Of a DNA stretch of 24,136 nt, positions 1 to 8,488 are shown one piece after another (position 1 is the first letter of the stretch; each line of letters begins with the position of its first letter). The notes below the pieces were generated by a model, which did no database searches, was not told the origin of the DNA, and was given only the letters and a program-made list of their open reading frames with translations. The position numbers and the translations under genes were made by a program. The stretch is from CAYMRB01 sp964392615 (lineage in GTDB: Bacteria; Planctomycetota; UBA8108): assembly GCA_964392615.1 (NCBI GenBank), contig CAYMRB010000106.1:1-24136 (forward strand). The letters are read 5' to 3'.

Positions 1-1853
1 TCGGACGTGACGCTCAGCAGGTACGCGCCGCTATCGTCCGGGTTGCGGCAGGAGATGACGATCGAGTACGGCCCGGGCTCTAGATCGACGGACAGGCACG
101 CGTCGTTTGACACTTCCCCGCCGCAATCGTCGTTGAAGTCGATCTCGTCGCAGCGGCGATCGAAGAGCGCAACCGACGCATCGAACGGAGCGCCTCCCAC
201 GTTGATCGTGCCGCGGAACGGCTCGGTGATGTTGAACCCGACCACGTCGACCGGCAGGCCGTCGGGCAGAAGGCACTCGGTGCCGGGGAAGAAGCCCTGC
301 ACCGACTCGTCCGGGCGGATCGATCCCGTGCGGCACTGGATGCAGAACGACTCGCCGCCAGCGCAGGTGACCTCGAGCGTCATGTTGCCGTCGGCGATGT
401 CACCGCGGCTGAAGCAGCTCGCGCCGATGTAGTAGACGCCTTCGCCGACGTCGATCTCGAGGAGCGAGTTGAAGCCGTCGCCGCCGTCATCGTCGGTTCC
501 GATGAGCTGGCAGTCGGCGTCGTAGAAGTAGAGGTACGTGTCGTAATCGCCCGACAGGCTGATCACCATCGGCCCGGCGGTGGTGCTGACCTCGTACACG
601 TCCATGAGCCGTCCGGAGTCCAGCTCCCGGCATCCCGACACCGGGAAGGTATTGGCGAACGTCTCGCCGCAGCTCACCGCGCCGACCAGGCAGTCGCCAT
701 CGCAGAATTCCGCACCAGCGGCACAGTTCACGTCGAGCGTGTACGCGCCGGCGGCGCCGAGCGTGGTGCTGCTGACTCCGAGGTAGTACGTGCCTGGTGC
801 GAACACGCCGAAGATGCTGGCTCCGGCGTCGACCTGCGTGCACAGATCGTCGTAGAGCACGAGGTACCCGCCGAAGTCGTTCTCGAGCGTGATCGTCAGG
901 AGGCCCTCGTCCGCGCCGACGTCGAGCTGATACAGGTCGACGATGAGGTCTCCCTCGCGACCGCAGTTCGTTTCGGGGAAGGCGCCGTCGACCGGCACAC
1001 CGCACTCGACCGTGCCGACGAGGCAAGGCTCCGCGCAGACGAGCGGATCCGGTGCGTCGCCGCAGCTGATGCCGAGCGACATCGTTCCGGTCTGGCCGAG
1101 CGCGTATGCGCTGACGCCGACGTAGTACGTTCCCGCGGCGAGGTCGTCGATTTGGAGGAGCGAGTTGAGGCCCTCGCCGCCGTCGTCGTTGAACGCGATC
1201 TGGTTGCAGAGCTCGTCGAACAGGTGGAGGTACGTGTCGTATTCCGCGGTGAGGCTGATCGCGACGCGCGCCGTTGCCTCGTCGAGAACGAACGCGTACA
1301 GATCGAGCTCCCGCTCACGTTCGCTGAAGCACTCGGATTGCGGGAAGGGCGCGTCGACCGCCTCTCCGCAGCTGATCGTGCCGACCTCGCAATCGCCGCA
1401 GCGATCGACCGGCTCATCGCACGTGACCGCGACGGTGAACTCGCCCTCCGTGAGGGTCGTGCTGTACTGCGAGCAGCCGATCGCGTACGTGCCCTCCGTG
1501 AGGGTGATTCGCAGGCGCGAGTTGAGGCCGTCGCCACCGTCGTCGTTGAACCCGATCTGGGTGCATGCCTCGTCGTAGAGGTAGAGGTACGTGTCGAACT
1601 CCGACGTCAGGTCGATGGCGACCTCGGCCGGCGCGTCGAGCGTCAGCTCCACGAGCTCGACGGCCCTGCCGATGTCGAGCACGCAGCTGTCGGCCACGAT
1701 CTGGCCGATGACGCTGCCGTTGCACTCGACGGTCTGCTCGGCGGCGCAGTCCTCGCAGGGCACGATCTGGGCTCGGGCGGGCGTCCAGGTCACGGCGAAT
1801 GCCGCGACAAGAAGAGCAGACGCGACGACACGACAAGATACGGATCTCAGCAT
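1..1853 (-). CDS. Secreted multi-module Cys-rich PPC-like protein (3' end off window)
   Basis: The frame is open from the ATG at 1853 to the left edge, about 617 residues with no stop, so the C-terminus is missing. The N-terminus is a typical signal peptide: an Arg-containing start, a hydrophobic stretch around residues 10-22, and cleavage near ARA-Q at about 28. Five successive modules follow, at roughly residues 33-140, 141-268, 269-380, 381-500 and 501-617. Each opens with a Cys header (C-x2-3-C, then G-T-[IV]-x-C-G, then FP-x3-C). Most continue with a PPC-like core seen as FDTYLYLYD, then NDDGG, then GTYY[IV]GVS. PPC (bacterial pre-peptidase C-terminal) domains are beta-sandwich modules of secreted proteins; no catalytic domain is visible here. 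Module 5 is a divergent copy with FNDDCG. The last two modules closely match the paralogue upstream, so the missing tail may also be dockerin-like. GGGAAG about 12 nt before the ATG could serve as a ribosome site. Function unknown; probably an exported surface or matrix protein. Confidence 0.85.
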   Translation of the reverse strand, partial: MLRSVSCRVVASALLVAAFAVTWTPARAQIVPCEDCAAEQTVECNGSVIGQIVADSCVLDIGRAVELVELTLDAPAEVAIDLTSEFDTYLYLYDEACTQIGFNDDGGDGLNSRLRITLTEGTYAIGCSQYSTTLTEGEFTVAVTCDEPVDRCGDCEVGTISCGEAVDAPFPQSECFSERERELDLYAFVLDEATARVAISLTAEYDTYLHLFDELCNQIAFNDDGGEGLNSLLQIDDLAAGTYYVGVSAYALGQTGTMSLGISCGDAPDPLVCAEPCLVGTVECGVPVDGAFPETNCGREGDLIVDLYQLDVGADEGLLTITLENDFGGYLVLYDDLCTQVDAGASIFGVFAPGTYYLGVSSTTLGAAGAYTLDVNCAAGAEFCDGDCLVGAVSCGETFANTFPVSGCRELDSGRLMDVYEVSTTAGPMVISLSGDYDTYLYFYDADCQLIGTDDDGGDGFNSLLEIDVGEGVYYIGASCFSRGDIADGNMTLEVTCAGGESFCIQCRTGSIRPDESVQGFFPGTECLLPDGLPVDVVGFNITEPFRGTINVGGAPFDASVALFDRRCDEIDFNDDCGGEVSNDACLSVDLEPGPYSIVISCRNPDDSGAYLLSVTS

Positions 1854-1891
1854 AGTCTTCTAGTCTTCCCTTTCTCGGGACGAATGGGCTC

Positions 1892-1922
1892 ACGCCGTCG
1901 CGCCCAGCGGCCGCGACGGCGT
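1892..1922. repeat. Perfect inverted repeat (11-bp stem, 9-nt loop)
   Basis: The arms ACGCCGTCGCG (1892-1902) and CGCGACGGCGT (1912-1922) are exact reverse complements around a 9-nt loop. The repeat sits between the two minus-strand PPC genes, about 64 nt after the stop of the upstream one and 39 nt before the ATG of the downstream one. Neither flank has a T-run, so it is not a classical intrinsic terminator. It could end or protect the upstream transcript, or act as a leader structure or protein-binding site for the downstream gene. Confidence 0.7.
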
Positions 1923-1965
1923 TGTCAGATTCAATAGAGAAGAAGCACCCTTCTCCGGCGGGCTG

Positions 1966-1996
1966 TCAGGCGTCGTCAGGTGTCGTCAGGCGTCGC
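1966..1996. repeat. Short tandem repeat across a stop codon
   Basis: About three imperfect 10-bp copies of G[CT]GTCGTCAG stand in a row at the 3' end of the upstream PPC gene, and the TGA stop (1986-1988, minus strand) lies inside the array. Slippage here would change the last residues or the stop position. It is a minor feature and may be the product of replication slippage in GC-rich DNA. Confidence 0.5.
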
Positions 1997-3446
1997 ACGC
2001 GGCGTAGGACTCGCAGCCGAGGTCACCTGGCGACCCCGGTGCGTCCGGATCGGCACCGCAGCTCGCACCGTCTCCCGGCGGTCCCGGAGGAGCCGGTGCG
2101 GCACCGCCCTGGAACAGGAACTGCAGGATGACGACGCCGTCGGTTAAATTCGTATCACCGTTGTTGTCAACGTCCGCCGCCTCGACGCAGTCGGGCGCGC
2201 CGGCGCCTTGGAAGAGCCAGCCGAAGATGCGCACCGCGTCGTCGATCTGCAGGCGCCCATCGCCACCCGCGTCGCCACGGAAGAACAGGGTCTCGCCGGT
2301 GTCGGTCGTGACCGACAGCGAGTACGGCCCGGCGTCGTCCGGGTTGCGGCAGGAGATGACGATCGAGTACGGCCCGGGCTCGAGGTCGACGTCGAGGCAC
2401 GCGTCGTTCGTCACGACGTCACCGCAATCGTCGTTGAAGTCGATCTCGTCGCAGCGGCGGTCGAAGATCGCGACCGAGGCGTCGAACGGGGCTCCCGTCA
2501 GGCGAATCGCGCCGCGGAACGGCTCGCTGAGGTTGAAGCCGACGACGTCGACCGGCAGCCCGTCGGGAAGCGTGCACTCGGTGCCCGGGAAGATGCCCTG
2601 CAGCGTCTCGTCCGGGCGGATCGAACCGGTGCGACACTGAATGCAGAACGACTCGCCGCCGGCGCAGACGACGTCGAGGTTGAATGTGCCGGCTCCACTC
2701 TGCGAGTAGCTGCTCACGCCGATGTAGTAGATTCCCTCGCCGACATCGGTCTCGAGGTGCGAGTTGAGGCCGTCGCCGCCGTCGTCGTCCTCACCGAGGA
2801 GCCGGCAGTCCGAGTCGTAGAAGTAGAGGTACGTGTCGAAGTCGCCCGTCAGGTCGATGACCAGCGGACCGGCGGACGTGATGACCTCGTAGAAGTCCAT
2901 CGGGCGACCGCCCGGATGGCGGCAGCCCGTCGTCGGGAACTCGCCGGTCGCCGTCTCGCCGCAGCTCACCGTGCCGACGAAGCAGTCGTCGGTGCAGAGC
3001 TCCGCAGCTTCGCCGCAGCTCACGTCGAGATCGAACGTGCCGGTCGCGCCCGTCGCGTACGAGCTGACGCCGATGTAGTACGTGCCTGGCTCCAACATGA
3101 GGAGGAGGAACGAGTTCAGGCCTTCGCCGCCGTCGTCGTTTCGCGCGACCTCGAAGCAGGCGTCGTCGTAGACGAGCAGGTACGTGTCATAGCTGCCATT
3201 CAGCGCGATCGACACCTGGTCCTCGTCCTCGCCGATCTCGAGCTCGTAGAGGTCGACGTTCTGGCCCGCATCGCGCGTGCAGGCCGTCTGCGGGAACGGA
3301 CCGGAGATCGGCTCGCCGCACGCGACGTCGCCGAAAGTGCACAGGTCGTCACAGGCAACCTGCGCCACAGCCGGCGAGCTCGTGAGAGCGAACAGCACCG
3401 CCAAGCACGCTGCTGCGGCCATTCGCCGCCGCGCGTCTTGGCCCAT
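1986..3446 (-). CDS. Secreted Cys-rich PPC-like protein with dockerin-like C-terminal tail
   Basis: The protein has about 486 residues. I chose the ATG at 3446 because it gives a compact signal peptide (Arg-rich start, hydrophobic AAAACLAVLFALTS, cleavage after AVA-Q near residue 29). ATGs at 3479 and 3557 are in frame but add implausible leader sequence. Three modules follow, with Cys headers near residues 30, 148 and 267. Each is C-x2-3-C, then a short G-containing stretch, then FP-x3-C, followed by a PPC-like core with YDTYLLVYD and NDDGG-type motifs. From about residue 385 there are two Ca-loop repeats (DAGGDGRLQIDDAV and DVDNNGDTNLTDGV), each followed by a FLFQG-type helix, then a Pro-rich linker and a Cys-containing tail ending CESYAACDA. 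This double EF-hand/dockerin-like tail is frequent in secreted proteins of Planctomycetota and related lineages. No enzyme domain is seen. The role is probably extracellular: a scaffold, adhesin or attachment protein. It is a tandem paralogue of the downstream gene. Confidence 0.88.
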   Translation of the reverse strand: MGQDARRRMAAAACLAVLFALTSSPAVAQVACDDLCTFGDVACGEPISGPFPQTACTRDAGQNVDLYELEIGEDEDQVSIALNGSYDTYLLVYDDACFEVARNDDGGEGLNSFLLLMLEPGTYYIGVSSYATGATGTFDLDVSCGEAAELCTDDCFVGTVSCGETATGEFPTTGCRHPGGRPMDFYEVITSAGPLVIDLTGDFDTYLYFYDSDCRLLGEDDDGGDGLNSHLETDVGEGIYYIGVSSYSQSGAGTFNLDVVCAGGESFCIQCRTGSIRPDETLQGIFPGTECTLPDGLPVDVVGFNLSEPFRGAIRLTGAPFDASVAIFDRRCDEIDFNDDCGDVVTNDACLDVDLEPGPYSIVISCRNPDDAGPYSLSVTTDTGETLFFRGDAGGDGRLQIDDAVRIFGWLFQGAGAPDCVEAADVDNNGDTNLTDGVVILQFLFQGGAAPAPPGPPGDGASCGADPDAPGSPGDLGCESYAACDA

Positions 3447-3793
3447 ACCCCCCCGAGAAACGAGCACAATAGATCGCATGGAAGACCCCACTTGGAGACC
3501 AAGGGACACACCGCGACATCTACTTTTGCGACGATACGACGTCAGAGGGATGGCCAATAGTCAAAGCGAAGCCATCCTACGCAGGCGGATGTCGACCCAC
3601 TGCAATAGTGGTCCAACAGTCCGCGCAGATGCAATCCCTTTCTGCGGATTCGTCCCAGGACAGGGGGGCGAACGGCCTCTCTTCCCGGCCGTACCGCGAA
3701 CTTGCGCGGGCAGTGGCGGGGGAGGTGCTCGGAGTGTGTGACGGGCCCCTGGCGGTGGTTGGACCGCGGATGTCAGCCCGTTTCGAGACCATG
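3447..3793. other. Intergenic region upstream of the PPC pair
   Basis: About 350 bases lie between the lhr 3' end and the dockerin-tailed gene. The part at 3480-3620 is visibly less GC-rich than its surroundings, as expected for an upstream control region of the minus-strand PPC genes. I see no convincing -35/-10 pair, no RNA gene and no supported ORF. A small inverted repeat (CCACT/AGTGG, 5-nt loop) lies at 3597-3611. Open frames here continue into or out of neighbouring genes and look like shadows. Confidence 0.5.
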
Positions 3794-3827
3794 CCGCCGG
3801 CTCTGCGACCGACAGAGCAGCCGGCGG
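3794..3827 (-). terminator. GC-rich hairpin after lhr (possible terminator)
   Basis: The arms CCGCCGGC (3794-3801) and GCCGGCGG (3820-3827) pair perfectly. The stem continues with TCTG/CAGA after a 3-nt bulge and closes on a 7-nt loop. It begins 4 nt beyond the lhr stop codon. No T-tract follows on the minus strand, so it is either a non-canonical terminator or a 3'-end stabilising structure. Confidence 0.45.
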
Positions 3828-3831
3828 GCCC

Positions 3832-6800
3832 CTACTCCTCCTCGTCCGCCTCGGCCGCGCTGGCGAGCCGCTGTCGGGTCGTCGCATCCCGCGCGAGAGC
3901 GTCCGCGAGACGGTTCCGGTCGGTCGCGTCGAGGCCGTCGTCGAAGCCCTCGTTCTCGCCTTGCCGCCACGCGACGAGCCGGCCACCGCGGAACGCGAGG
4001 GTGCCGTTGAGATTCGCGGCGATTCGGGGACCGTCGCCGACGACGCCGGTCAGATTCAGCGGGTCCGCGGCGCTGATGATCCACTCGTCAGCGTCGGCAG
4101 GCTCGCTGCGTACGCGCCGCAGCAGCCCGATGGCGTCCTCCAGCGCGAACTGCTCGCCGCCCACTCCGCGCACGAACCGGCCACCACGGATTTCGCCGCG
4201 GACCTCGAGGCGGCGGTAGAGTTCGGCGAGCTGACCCCACCGGGGTGCCAGCGGCTCCCGCCGCATGAGGTCGCGGAAGACGACACCATAGCGCCGTAGC
4301 AGCAGCCAGGCCCAGAACTCGAGCCGCCCTCGCGAGTCGACCTCCTCCGCGCGGGCTACGAGCGACCACCGGCCGAGCCCGGCGCCCGGGCGGCGACGGG
4401 GGCCGGAGGCCGGCCGCGCGCGTTGGGCGCGGCGCTGCGATCGGCCGCGGCCTGACCGTCGGGAGCCGGAGACGAGCGATCGGATCGCGGCGAAGCTGTC
4501 GCACGACGCGAGGCCCCGCGCGGCGAGCTCGCCGAGGGCCGCCTCGACCTGGGCTGTGAGCAGTCCGGTCGCGGTGACGAGGTCGTCCGCGAAGTACCCT
4601 CCACCCCGCTCGAGGGCCTCGAGAACCGCGCGCGTCGCGCCGCCGAGATCGCCGACGTCGTGGTCATCGAGGACGTCCCGGTGGGGCGCCGCGAGCGAGT
4701 CGCGGTCCGCTCGGGGGAAGAGCGCGATCGGCACCGCTCGGGTCAACGACGTCGGCCCCTGACGCCGTGCCGCCTTGCCGTCCTTGGGGGCCGGTGTCGT
4801 CGAGCGTTCGGGCGGTAGCAGCCGGGCCCAGGCCGCCTCGCCGTCGCGCGTGAGCTCGTCGAGCCAGGTCGAATCGTACGCAGCGACGCGCAGCGGCAGG
4901 ATCTCGATCTCCCAGGCGCCGGCCGGAGCTTGGACGCCGGCGAGCTGGTCGAGGATGGCCCACAGGCCCTCGATCCCCTCGACGCGGTAGTCGGGATGGA
5001 CGTGCGCGTGACGGCAGAGGAAGCGCAGGAACTCCTCGGGCGACGCGGGCTCGATCTCGCGCCGGAGCCCATCGAGGGTTCGCCGCACCATGCGCGCGAG
5101 GAGGCGCCGTTCACACCATTGCGTCGTCGCGTCGCGAGCGTCCGTGCCTTCGTCGCCGGTCTCGATCCAGTGGCCGCGCAGCGCGAATCCCTCGCTTTCG
5201 AGGGACTCGAGGGAGGCGCGCACCGCCTCGAGCGGCAGGCCGAGGTCGCGAGCGATCTCGGCGGCGGTCAGGATGCCGCGGAGATGCAGCCGGCCGCGGA
5301 CGAGCGCCGTGCAGCCATCGTGGCGGTCGTAGTCGCGCCGCACGCACTCCGGCAGCTCGAGCTGCGGTTCCGCGACCGCGACACCGTACGCCGCGGCGAA
5401 GAGCGGCCACGCCTCCGCCGCCACGCAGTGGCGACGCGTCGTGCCGCGCCGCCCCTCCTCCTTCTGCGCTTGGCGAGCATCGGAGCAGCTCGTCGTCGCG
5501 ATCGTCGCGCGCCCCGCGGCGACGAGCTCGTCGAAGAACTCCGTCCAGCCCGGCTCGACCTCCGACGCGGGGAGGCCGACGATCGACAGCAGCGCATCGT
5601 GGAGCTCGTCGGCATCGCGCACGAGCGGCCAGGTCTCGCGACGGATCTCCTCGACGACCGCGGGGTCGAGGCGGGCGAGGTCGCTGAGCTCGGCGGCCGA
5701 CAGCGTTCGCCGCGTCGCGACGGCGCGCGCTCGACGCTCGGCGAGCGGGGCGCTGTCGAGGAACGCGTAGGGGTTCGCGTTCAGGAGCTCGTAGCTGAAC
5801 GGCGACGGTTCGCGCGTGTCACACGCGATCGCCTCGATGTCGCCGGCCTCGATCGCCTCGAGGACGCCCAGCCACCGCTCGACGTCCATCGCCTCGTGCA
5901 GGCAATCGTGTACGGTCTGGACGACGAGCGGGTGGTCGGGCACCTCGATCTCGCCCGTGATGTGATCGAGACAGGCAGCTTGCTGCGGGAAGACTGCCGC
6001 GAGCAGGTCATCGGCCCGCATGCGCTGCAGCGGCGGCGGCACCTTCTTGCCGCGCTGAAAGCGTGTGACAGCCAGGGCGCGTGTCGCGTTCCAGCGCCAG
6101 CGCGTCGTGAAGAGCGGCGCTGCGAGAAGCGCTTGGACGAGGATCGCCGCCGCATGTTCGCTGTGTACGAATTGAAACATGTGCTCGAGCGGGAAGCCGT
6201 GCTGCGGGCCCATCGAGAGCACGATGCCGTCGTCGTCCGCGCTCGCCTGGAGCTCGGAGTGGAACGTGCTGCAGAATCGCTTGCGCAGCGCGAGTCCCCA
6301 CGCTCGGTTGATCCGCGCGCCGAACGGCGCGTGCACGACGATCTGCGTGCCGCCCGTGTCGTCGAGGAACCGCTCGATCACGATGCGCCGCTGCGTCGGC
6401 ACGAGGCCGAGCGCCGCGAGCTGCGCCCCGACGTAGCCGGCCGCCTGGCGTGCGCCGTTCTCGCTCGTGCAGCACTCGGCGACGAGCCATTCGACCAGCG
6501 CGTGGGGCAAGGTCTCCTCGTCCGCGCTGTGCGCATCGCTGTGCGCATCGCTGTGCGCCGACGCCAGCCGATCGGCGATGTCCTGCCGCAGCTTCGACAC
6601 CTCGAGCGATAGCTCGACCGTGCGACCGGGAGCCTCGCCGTACCAGAACGGCACGGTGGCCGGGGCGCCGTGCGCGTCGACCACCGTCACCTCGCCGGCG
6701 CGGATGTGTTGGATGCGCCACGACGTGTTGCCGAGCAGGAAGATATCGCCGGCGATCGACTCGACGGCGAAGTCTTCGTTCACCGTGCCGACGCAGGTTC

Positions 6801-8349
6801 CCTCATCGGCGACGATGACGCGGTAGTCGGCCGACTCCGGAATCGCACCGCCGCACGTGGTCGCGAGGAGCGTCGACGAGCGGCGGCCGGCGACGCGCTG
6901 GCCGATGCGATCGCGCCGGATCAGGCCTCCCGGCCCCGCTCCCGGCAGCTCGGTTCGGCCCGGGACGGCGCCCTCGTGGAGGAGCGCCAGGACGGCGTCG
7001 AGGCGCTGGCTGTCGAGGTCGCGGTAGGGCCACGCGCCGCGGACGAGCTCGAAGAGGTCGAACTCGCTCCACTCTTCGTTCGCGACCGTGGCGACGAGCT
7101 GCTGGGCGAGGATGTCGAGCGGCGCGTCGGGGATCTCGATCTCGTCGAGCTCACCTTCGCGTACCGCTCGGATCAGCGCCATGCACTCGATGAGCTCGTC
7201 ACGCGACAGCGGATACAGTCGGCCCTGCGGAATGCGGCCGAGCGAGTGCCCCGATCGACCGACGCGCTGCAGGAACGCCGCGATCGACCGCGGCGAACCG
7301 ATTTGGCACACGAGATCGATGAAGCCGACGTCGATGCCCATCTCGAGCGACGACGTGGCGACCATCGCGCGCAGCGAGCCGTCCCTCAGGCGCTCTTCGG
7401 CGTCGAGGCGAGTGTCGCGCGACAGGCTGCCGTGGTGGCTGGCGACGCAGTCCTCGCCGAGCTCTTCGCGCAGGTGGTGCGCGACGCGTTCGGCGAGGCG
7501 ACGCGTGTTGACGAACACCAGCGTGCTGCGGTGCGCGTGGATCTCCTTGGCGAGGAGCGCGTAGATCTCGGCCCATTGCTCGTGGGTGCAGACGGCAGTC
7601 AGCTCACTCGGCGGGGTCTCGATCGCGAGGTCGAGCTCGCGGACGTGGCCGCCGTCGATGATGTGGCACAGCGGCGATGCGGCGAGGCCGAGGTTCTTCG
7701 TGCCGACGAGGAACTGCGCGATGCGCTCGATCGGGCGCTGTGTGGCGGACAGCCCGATGCGCACCGGCGGGGTCTCGCAGAGGGCGTCGAGGCGTTCGAG
7801 GCTGAGACTCAGGTGGCTGCCGCGCTTGTCGCGGGCGAGCGCGTGAATCTCGTCGACGACGACGGCGCGCACCGTGCTCAGGATGTGGCGGCTCTTCGGG
7901 CTCGTCAGCAGCAGGTAGAGCGACTCCGGCGTCGTGACGAGGATATGCGGCGGCCGGCGACTCATCGCCTGACGTACGGACGACGGCGTGTCGCCGGTGC
8001 GCACGACCGCGCGAATGGTCGGCAGGTCGATGCCCTCCGATCTCGCGAGGGCCTCGATCTCGTGAAGCGGCGTCTCGAGGTTGCGCTGGATATCGTTCGA
8101 CAGCGCTTTCAGGGGCGACACGTAGACGGTGTCGATCGCGTCGTCGAGCTCGCCAGCGAGGCCTCGGACGACCAGCTGGTCGATGCGCCACAGGAACGCG
8201 GCGAGCGTCTTGCCGGAGCCGGTCGGTGCCGCGATCAACGTGTGCTCGTCGCGCGCGATCAGCGGCCACGCCGCCTCCTGCACCTCGGTGGAGTCACCGA
8301 AGCGCTGGGAGAACCACGCGTAGGTCAGCGAGTGGAAGAGTTGCTCCAT
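3832..8349 (-). CDS. lhr: Lhr-family ATP-dependent helicase
   Basis: The protein has about 1505 residues, the normal length of full-length Lhr (large helicase-related). Superfamily 2 motifs occur in order: Walker A APTGSGKT (residues 41-48), DEIH motif II (166-169), SAT motif III (201-203), and the second RecA domain with TSSLEMGIDV and QRVGRSGH motif VI (361-368). The Lhr-specific winged-helix/beta-barrel region and the long C-terminal domain follow. Lhr proteins are 3'-to-5' DNA translocases and RNA:DNA or DNA helicases linked to DNA repair. The ATG at 8349 is chosen over the upstream in-frame ATG at 8697. It has GGAG 6 nt upstream, starts exactly where family homology should begin, and the upstream extension would overlap the divergent PQQ gene. 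A region near residue 1390 is unusually Arg/Gly/Ala-rich. A 12-bp tandem repeat encodes SDAH units near residues 597-608. Confidence 0.95.
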   Translation of the reverse strand: MEQLFHSLTYAWFSQRFGDSTEVQEAAWPLIARDEHTLIAAPTGSGKTLAAFLWRIDQLVVRGLAGELDDAIDTVYVSPLKALSNDIQRNLETPLHEIEALARSEGIDLPTIRAVVRTGDTPSSVRQAMSRRPPHILVTTPESLYLLLTSPKSRHILSTVRAVVVDEIHALARDKRGSHLSLSLERLDALCETPPVRIGLSATQRPIERIAQFLVGTKNLGLAASPLCHIIDGGHVRELDLAIETPPSELTAVCTHEQWAEIYALLAKEIHAHRSTLVFVNTRRLAERVAHHLREELGEDCVASHHGSLSRDTRLDAEERLRDGSLRAMVATSSLEMGIDVGFIDLVCQIGSPRSIAAFLQRVGRSGHSLGRIPQGRLYPLSRDELIECMALIRAVREGELDEIEIPDAPLDILAQQLVATVANEEWSEFDLFELVRGAWPYRDLDSQRLDAVLALLHEGAVPGRTELPGAGPGGLIRRDRIGQRVAGRRSSTLLATTCGGAIPESADYRVIVADEGTCVGTVNEDFAVESIAGDIFLLGNTSWRIQHIRAGEVTVVDAHGAPATVPFWYGEAPGRTVELSLEVSKLRQDIADRLASAHSDAHSDAHSADEETLPHALVEWLVAECCTSENGARQAAGYVGAQLAALGLVPTQRRIVIERFLDDTGGTQIVVHAPFGARINRAWGLALRKRFCSTFHSELQASADDDGIVLSMGPQHGFPLEHMFQFVHSEHAAAILVQALLAAPLFTTRWRWNATRALAVTRFQRGKKVPPPLQRMRADDLLAAVFPQQAACLDHITGEIEVPDHPLVVQTVHDCLHEAMDVERWLGVLEAIEAGDIEAIACDTREPSPFSYELLNANPYAFLDSAPLAERRARAVATRRTLSAAELSDLARLDPAVVEEIRRETWPLVRDADELHDALLSIVGLPASEVEPGWTEFFDELVAAGRATIATTSCSDARQAQKEEGRRGTTRRHCVAAEAWPLFAAAYGVAVAEPQLELPECVRRDYDRHDGCTALVRGRLHLRGILTAAEIARDLGLPLEAVRASLESLESEGFALRGHWIETGDEGTDARDATTQWCERRLLARMVRRTLDGLRREIEPASPEEFLRFLCRHAHVHPDYRVEGIEGLWAILDQLAGVQAPAGAWEIEILPLRVAAYDSTWLDELTRDGEAAWARLLPPERSTTPAPKDGKAARRQGPTSLTRAVPIALFPRADRDSLAAPHRDVLDDHDVGDLGGATRAVLEALERGGGYFADDLVTATGLLTAQVEAALGELAARGLASCDSFAAIRSLVSGSRRSGRGRSQRRAQRARPASGPRRRPGAGLGRWSLVARAEEVDSRGRLEFWAWLLLRRYGVVFRDLMRREPLAPRWGQLAELYRRLEVRGEIRGGRFVRGVGGEQFALEDAIGLLRRVRSEPADADEWIISAADPLNLTGVVGDGPRIAANLNGTLAFRGGRLVAWRQGENEGFDDGLDATDRNRLADALARDATTRQRLASAAEADEEE
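6526..6558. repeat. 12-bp in-frame tandem repeat inside lhr
   Basis: The unit GCTGTGCGCATC is repeated 2.7 times without mismatch. On the minus strand it encodes successive S-D-A-H units in a probable surface loop of the helicase. The unit length is a multiple of three, so copy-number change would keep the reading frame. Confidence 0.85.
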
Positions 8350-8368
8350 CGGGATCTCCAGGATACCG

Positions 8369-8396
8369 ATAGTAGAGATCGCGACCCGGGACACAA
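8369..8396 (-). promoter_or_regulatory. Candidate sigma70-like promoter for lhr
   Basis: On the minus strand TTGTGT (8396-8391) and TACTAT (8374-8369) are separated by 16 bp. Transcription would start near 8362, leaving a short leader that still contains the GGAG at 8359-8356. The matches to consensus are only moderate, so this is a position-based suggestion. Confidence 0.3.
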
Positions 8397-8488
8397 GCTT
8401 CGACGGCCGGCGAGGGTTGACAGCCTGTTGACGGCATCCTCGACGGCACCGATCCTGAAGCCTCGCGTTTCGATCGAGAGAGAGCTCC

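Noticed and set aside
1966..1996. Direct repeats as a CRISPR array
   Set aside because: The units are about 10 bp, contiguous and without spacers, unlike CRISPR repeats of 24-40 bp separated by unique spacers.
3608..4219. Plus-strand frame in the lhr 3' region
   Set aside because: Mostly antisense to the lhr C-terminus with Ser/Arg/Pro-rich shadow composition and no conserved motif.
4930..6612. Long plus-strand frame (560 codons) inside lhr
   Set aside because: It is antisense to a well-conserved helicase, is rich in Arg/Ala/Glu as expected for shadows in high-GC DNA, and shows no recognisable domain. The 6670-8565 and 2208-3560 plus frames were dropped for the same reason.
8417..8422. TTGACA box upstream of the PQQ gene
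   Set aside because: A good -35 match exists at this position and a second TTGACG follows at 8428, but no acceptable -10 box lies 16-18 bp downstream, so no promoter is claimed.
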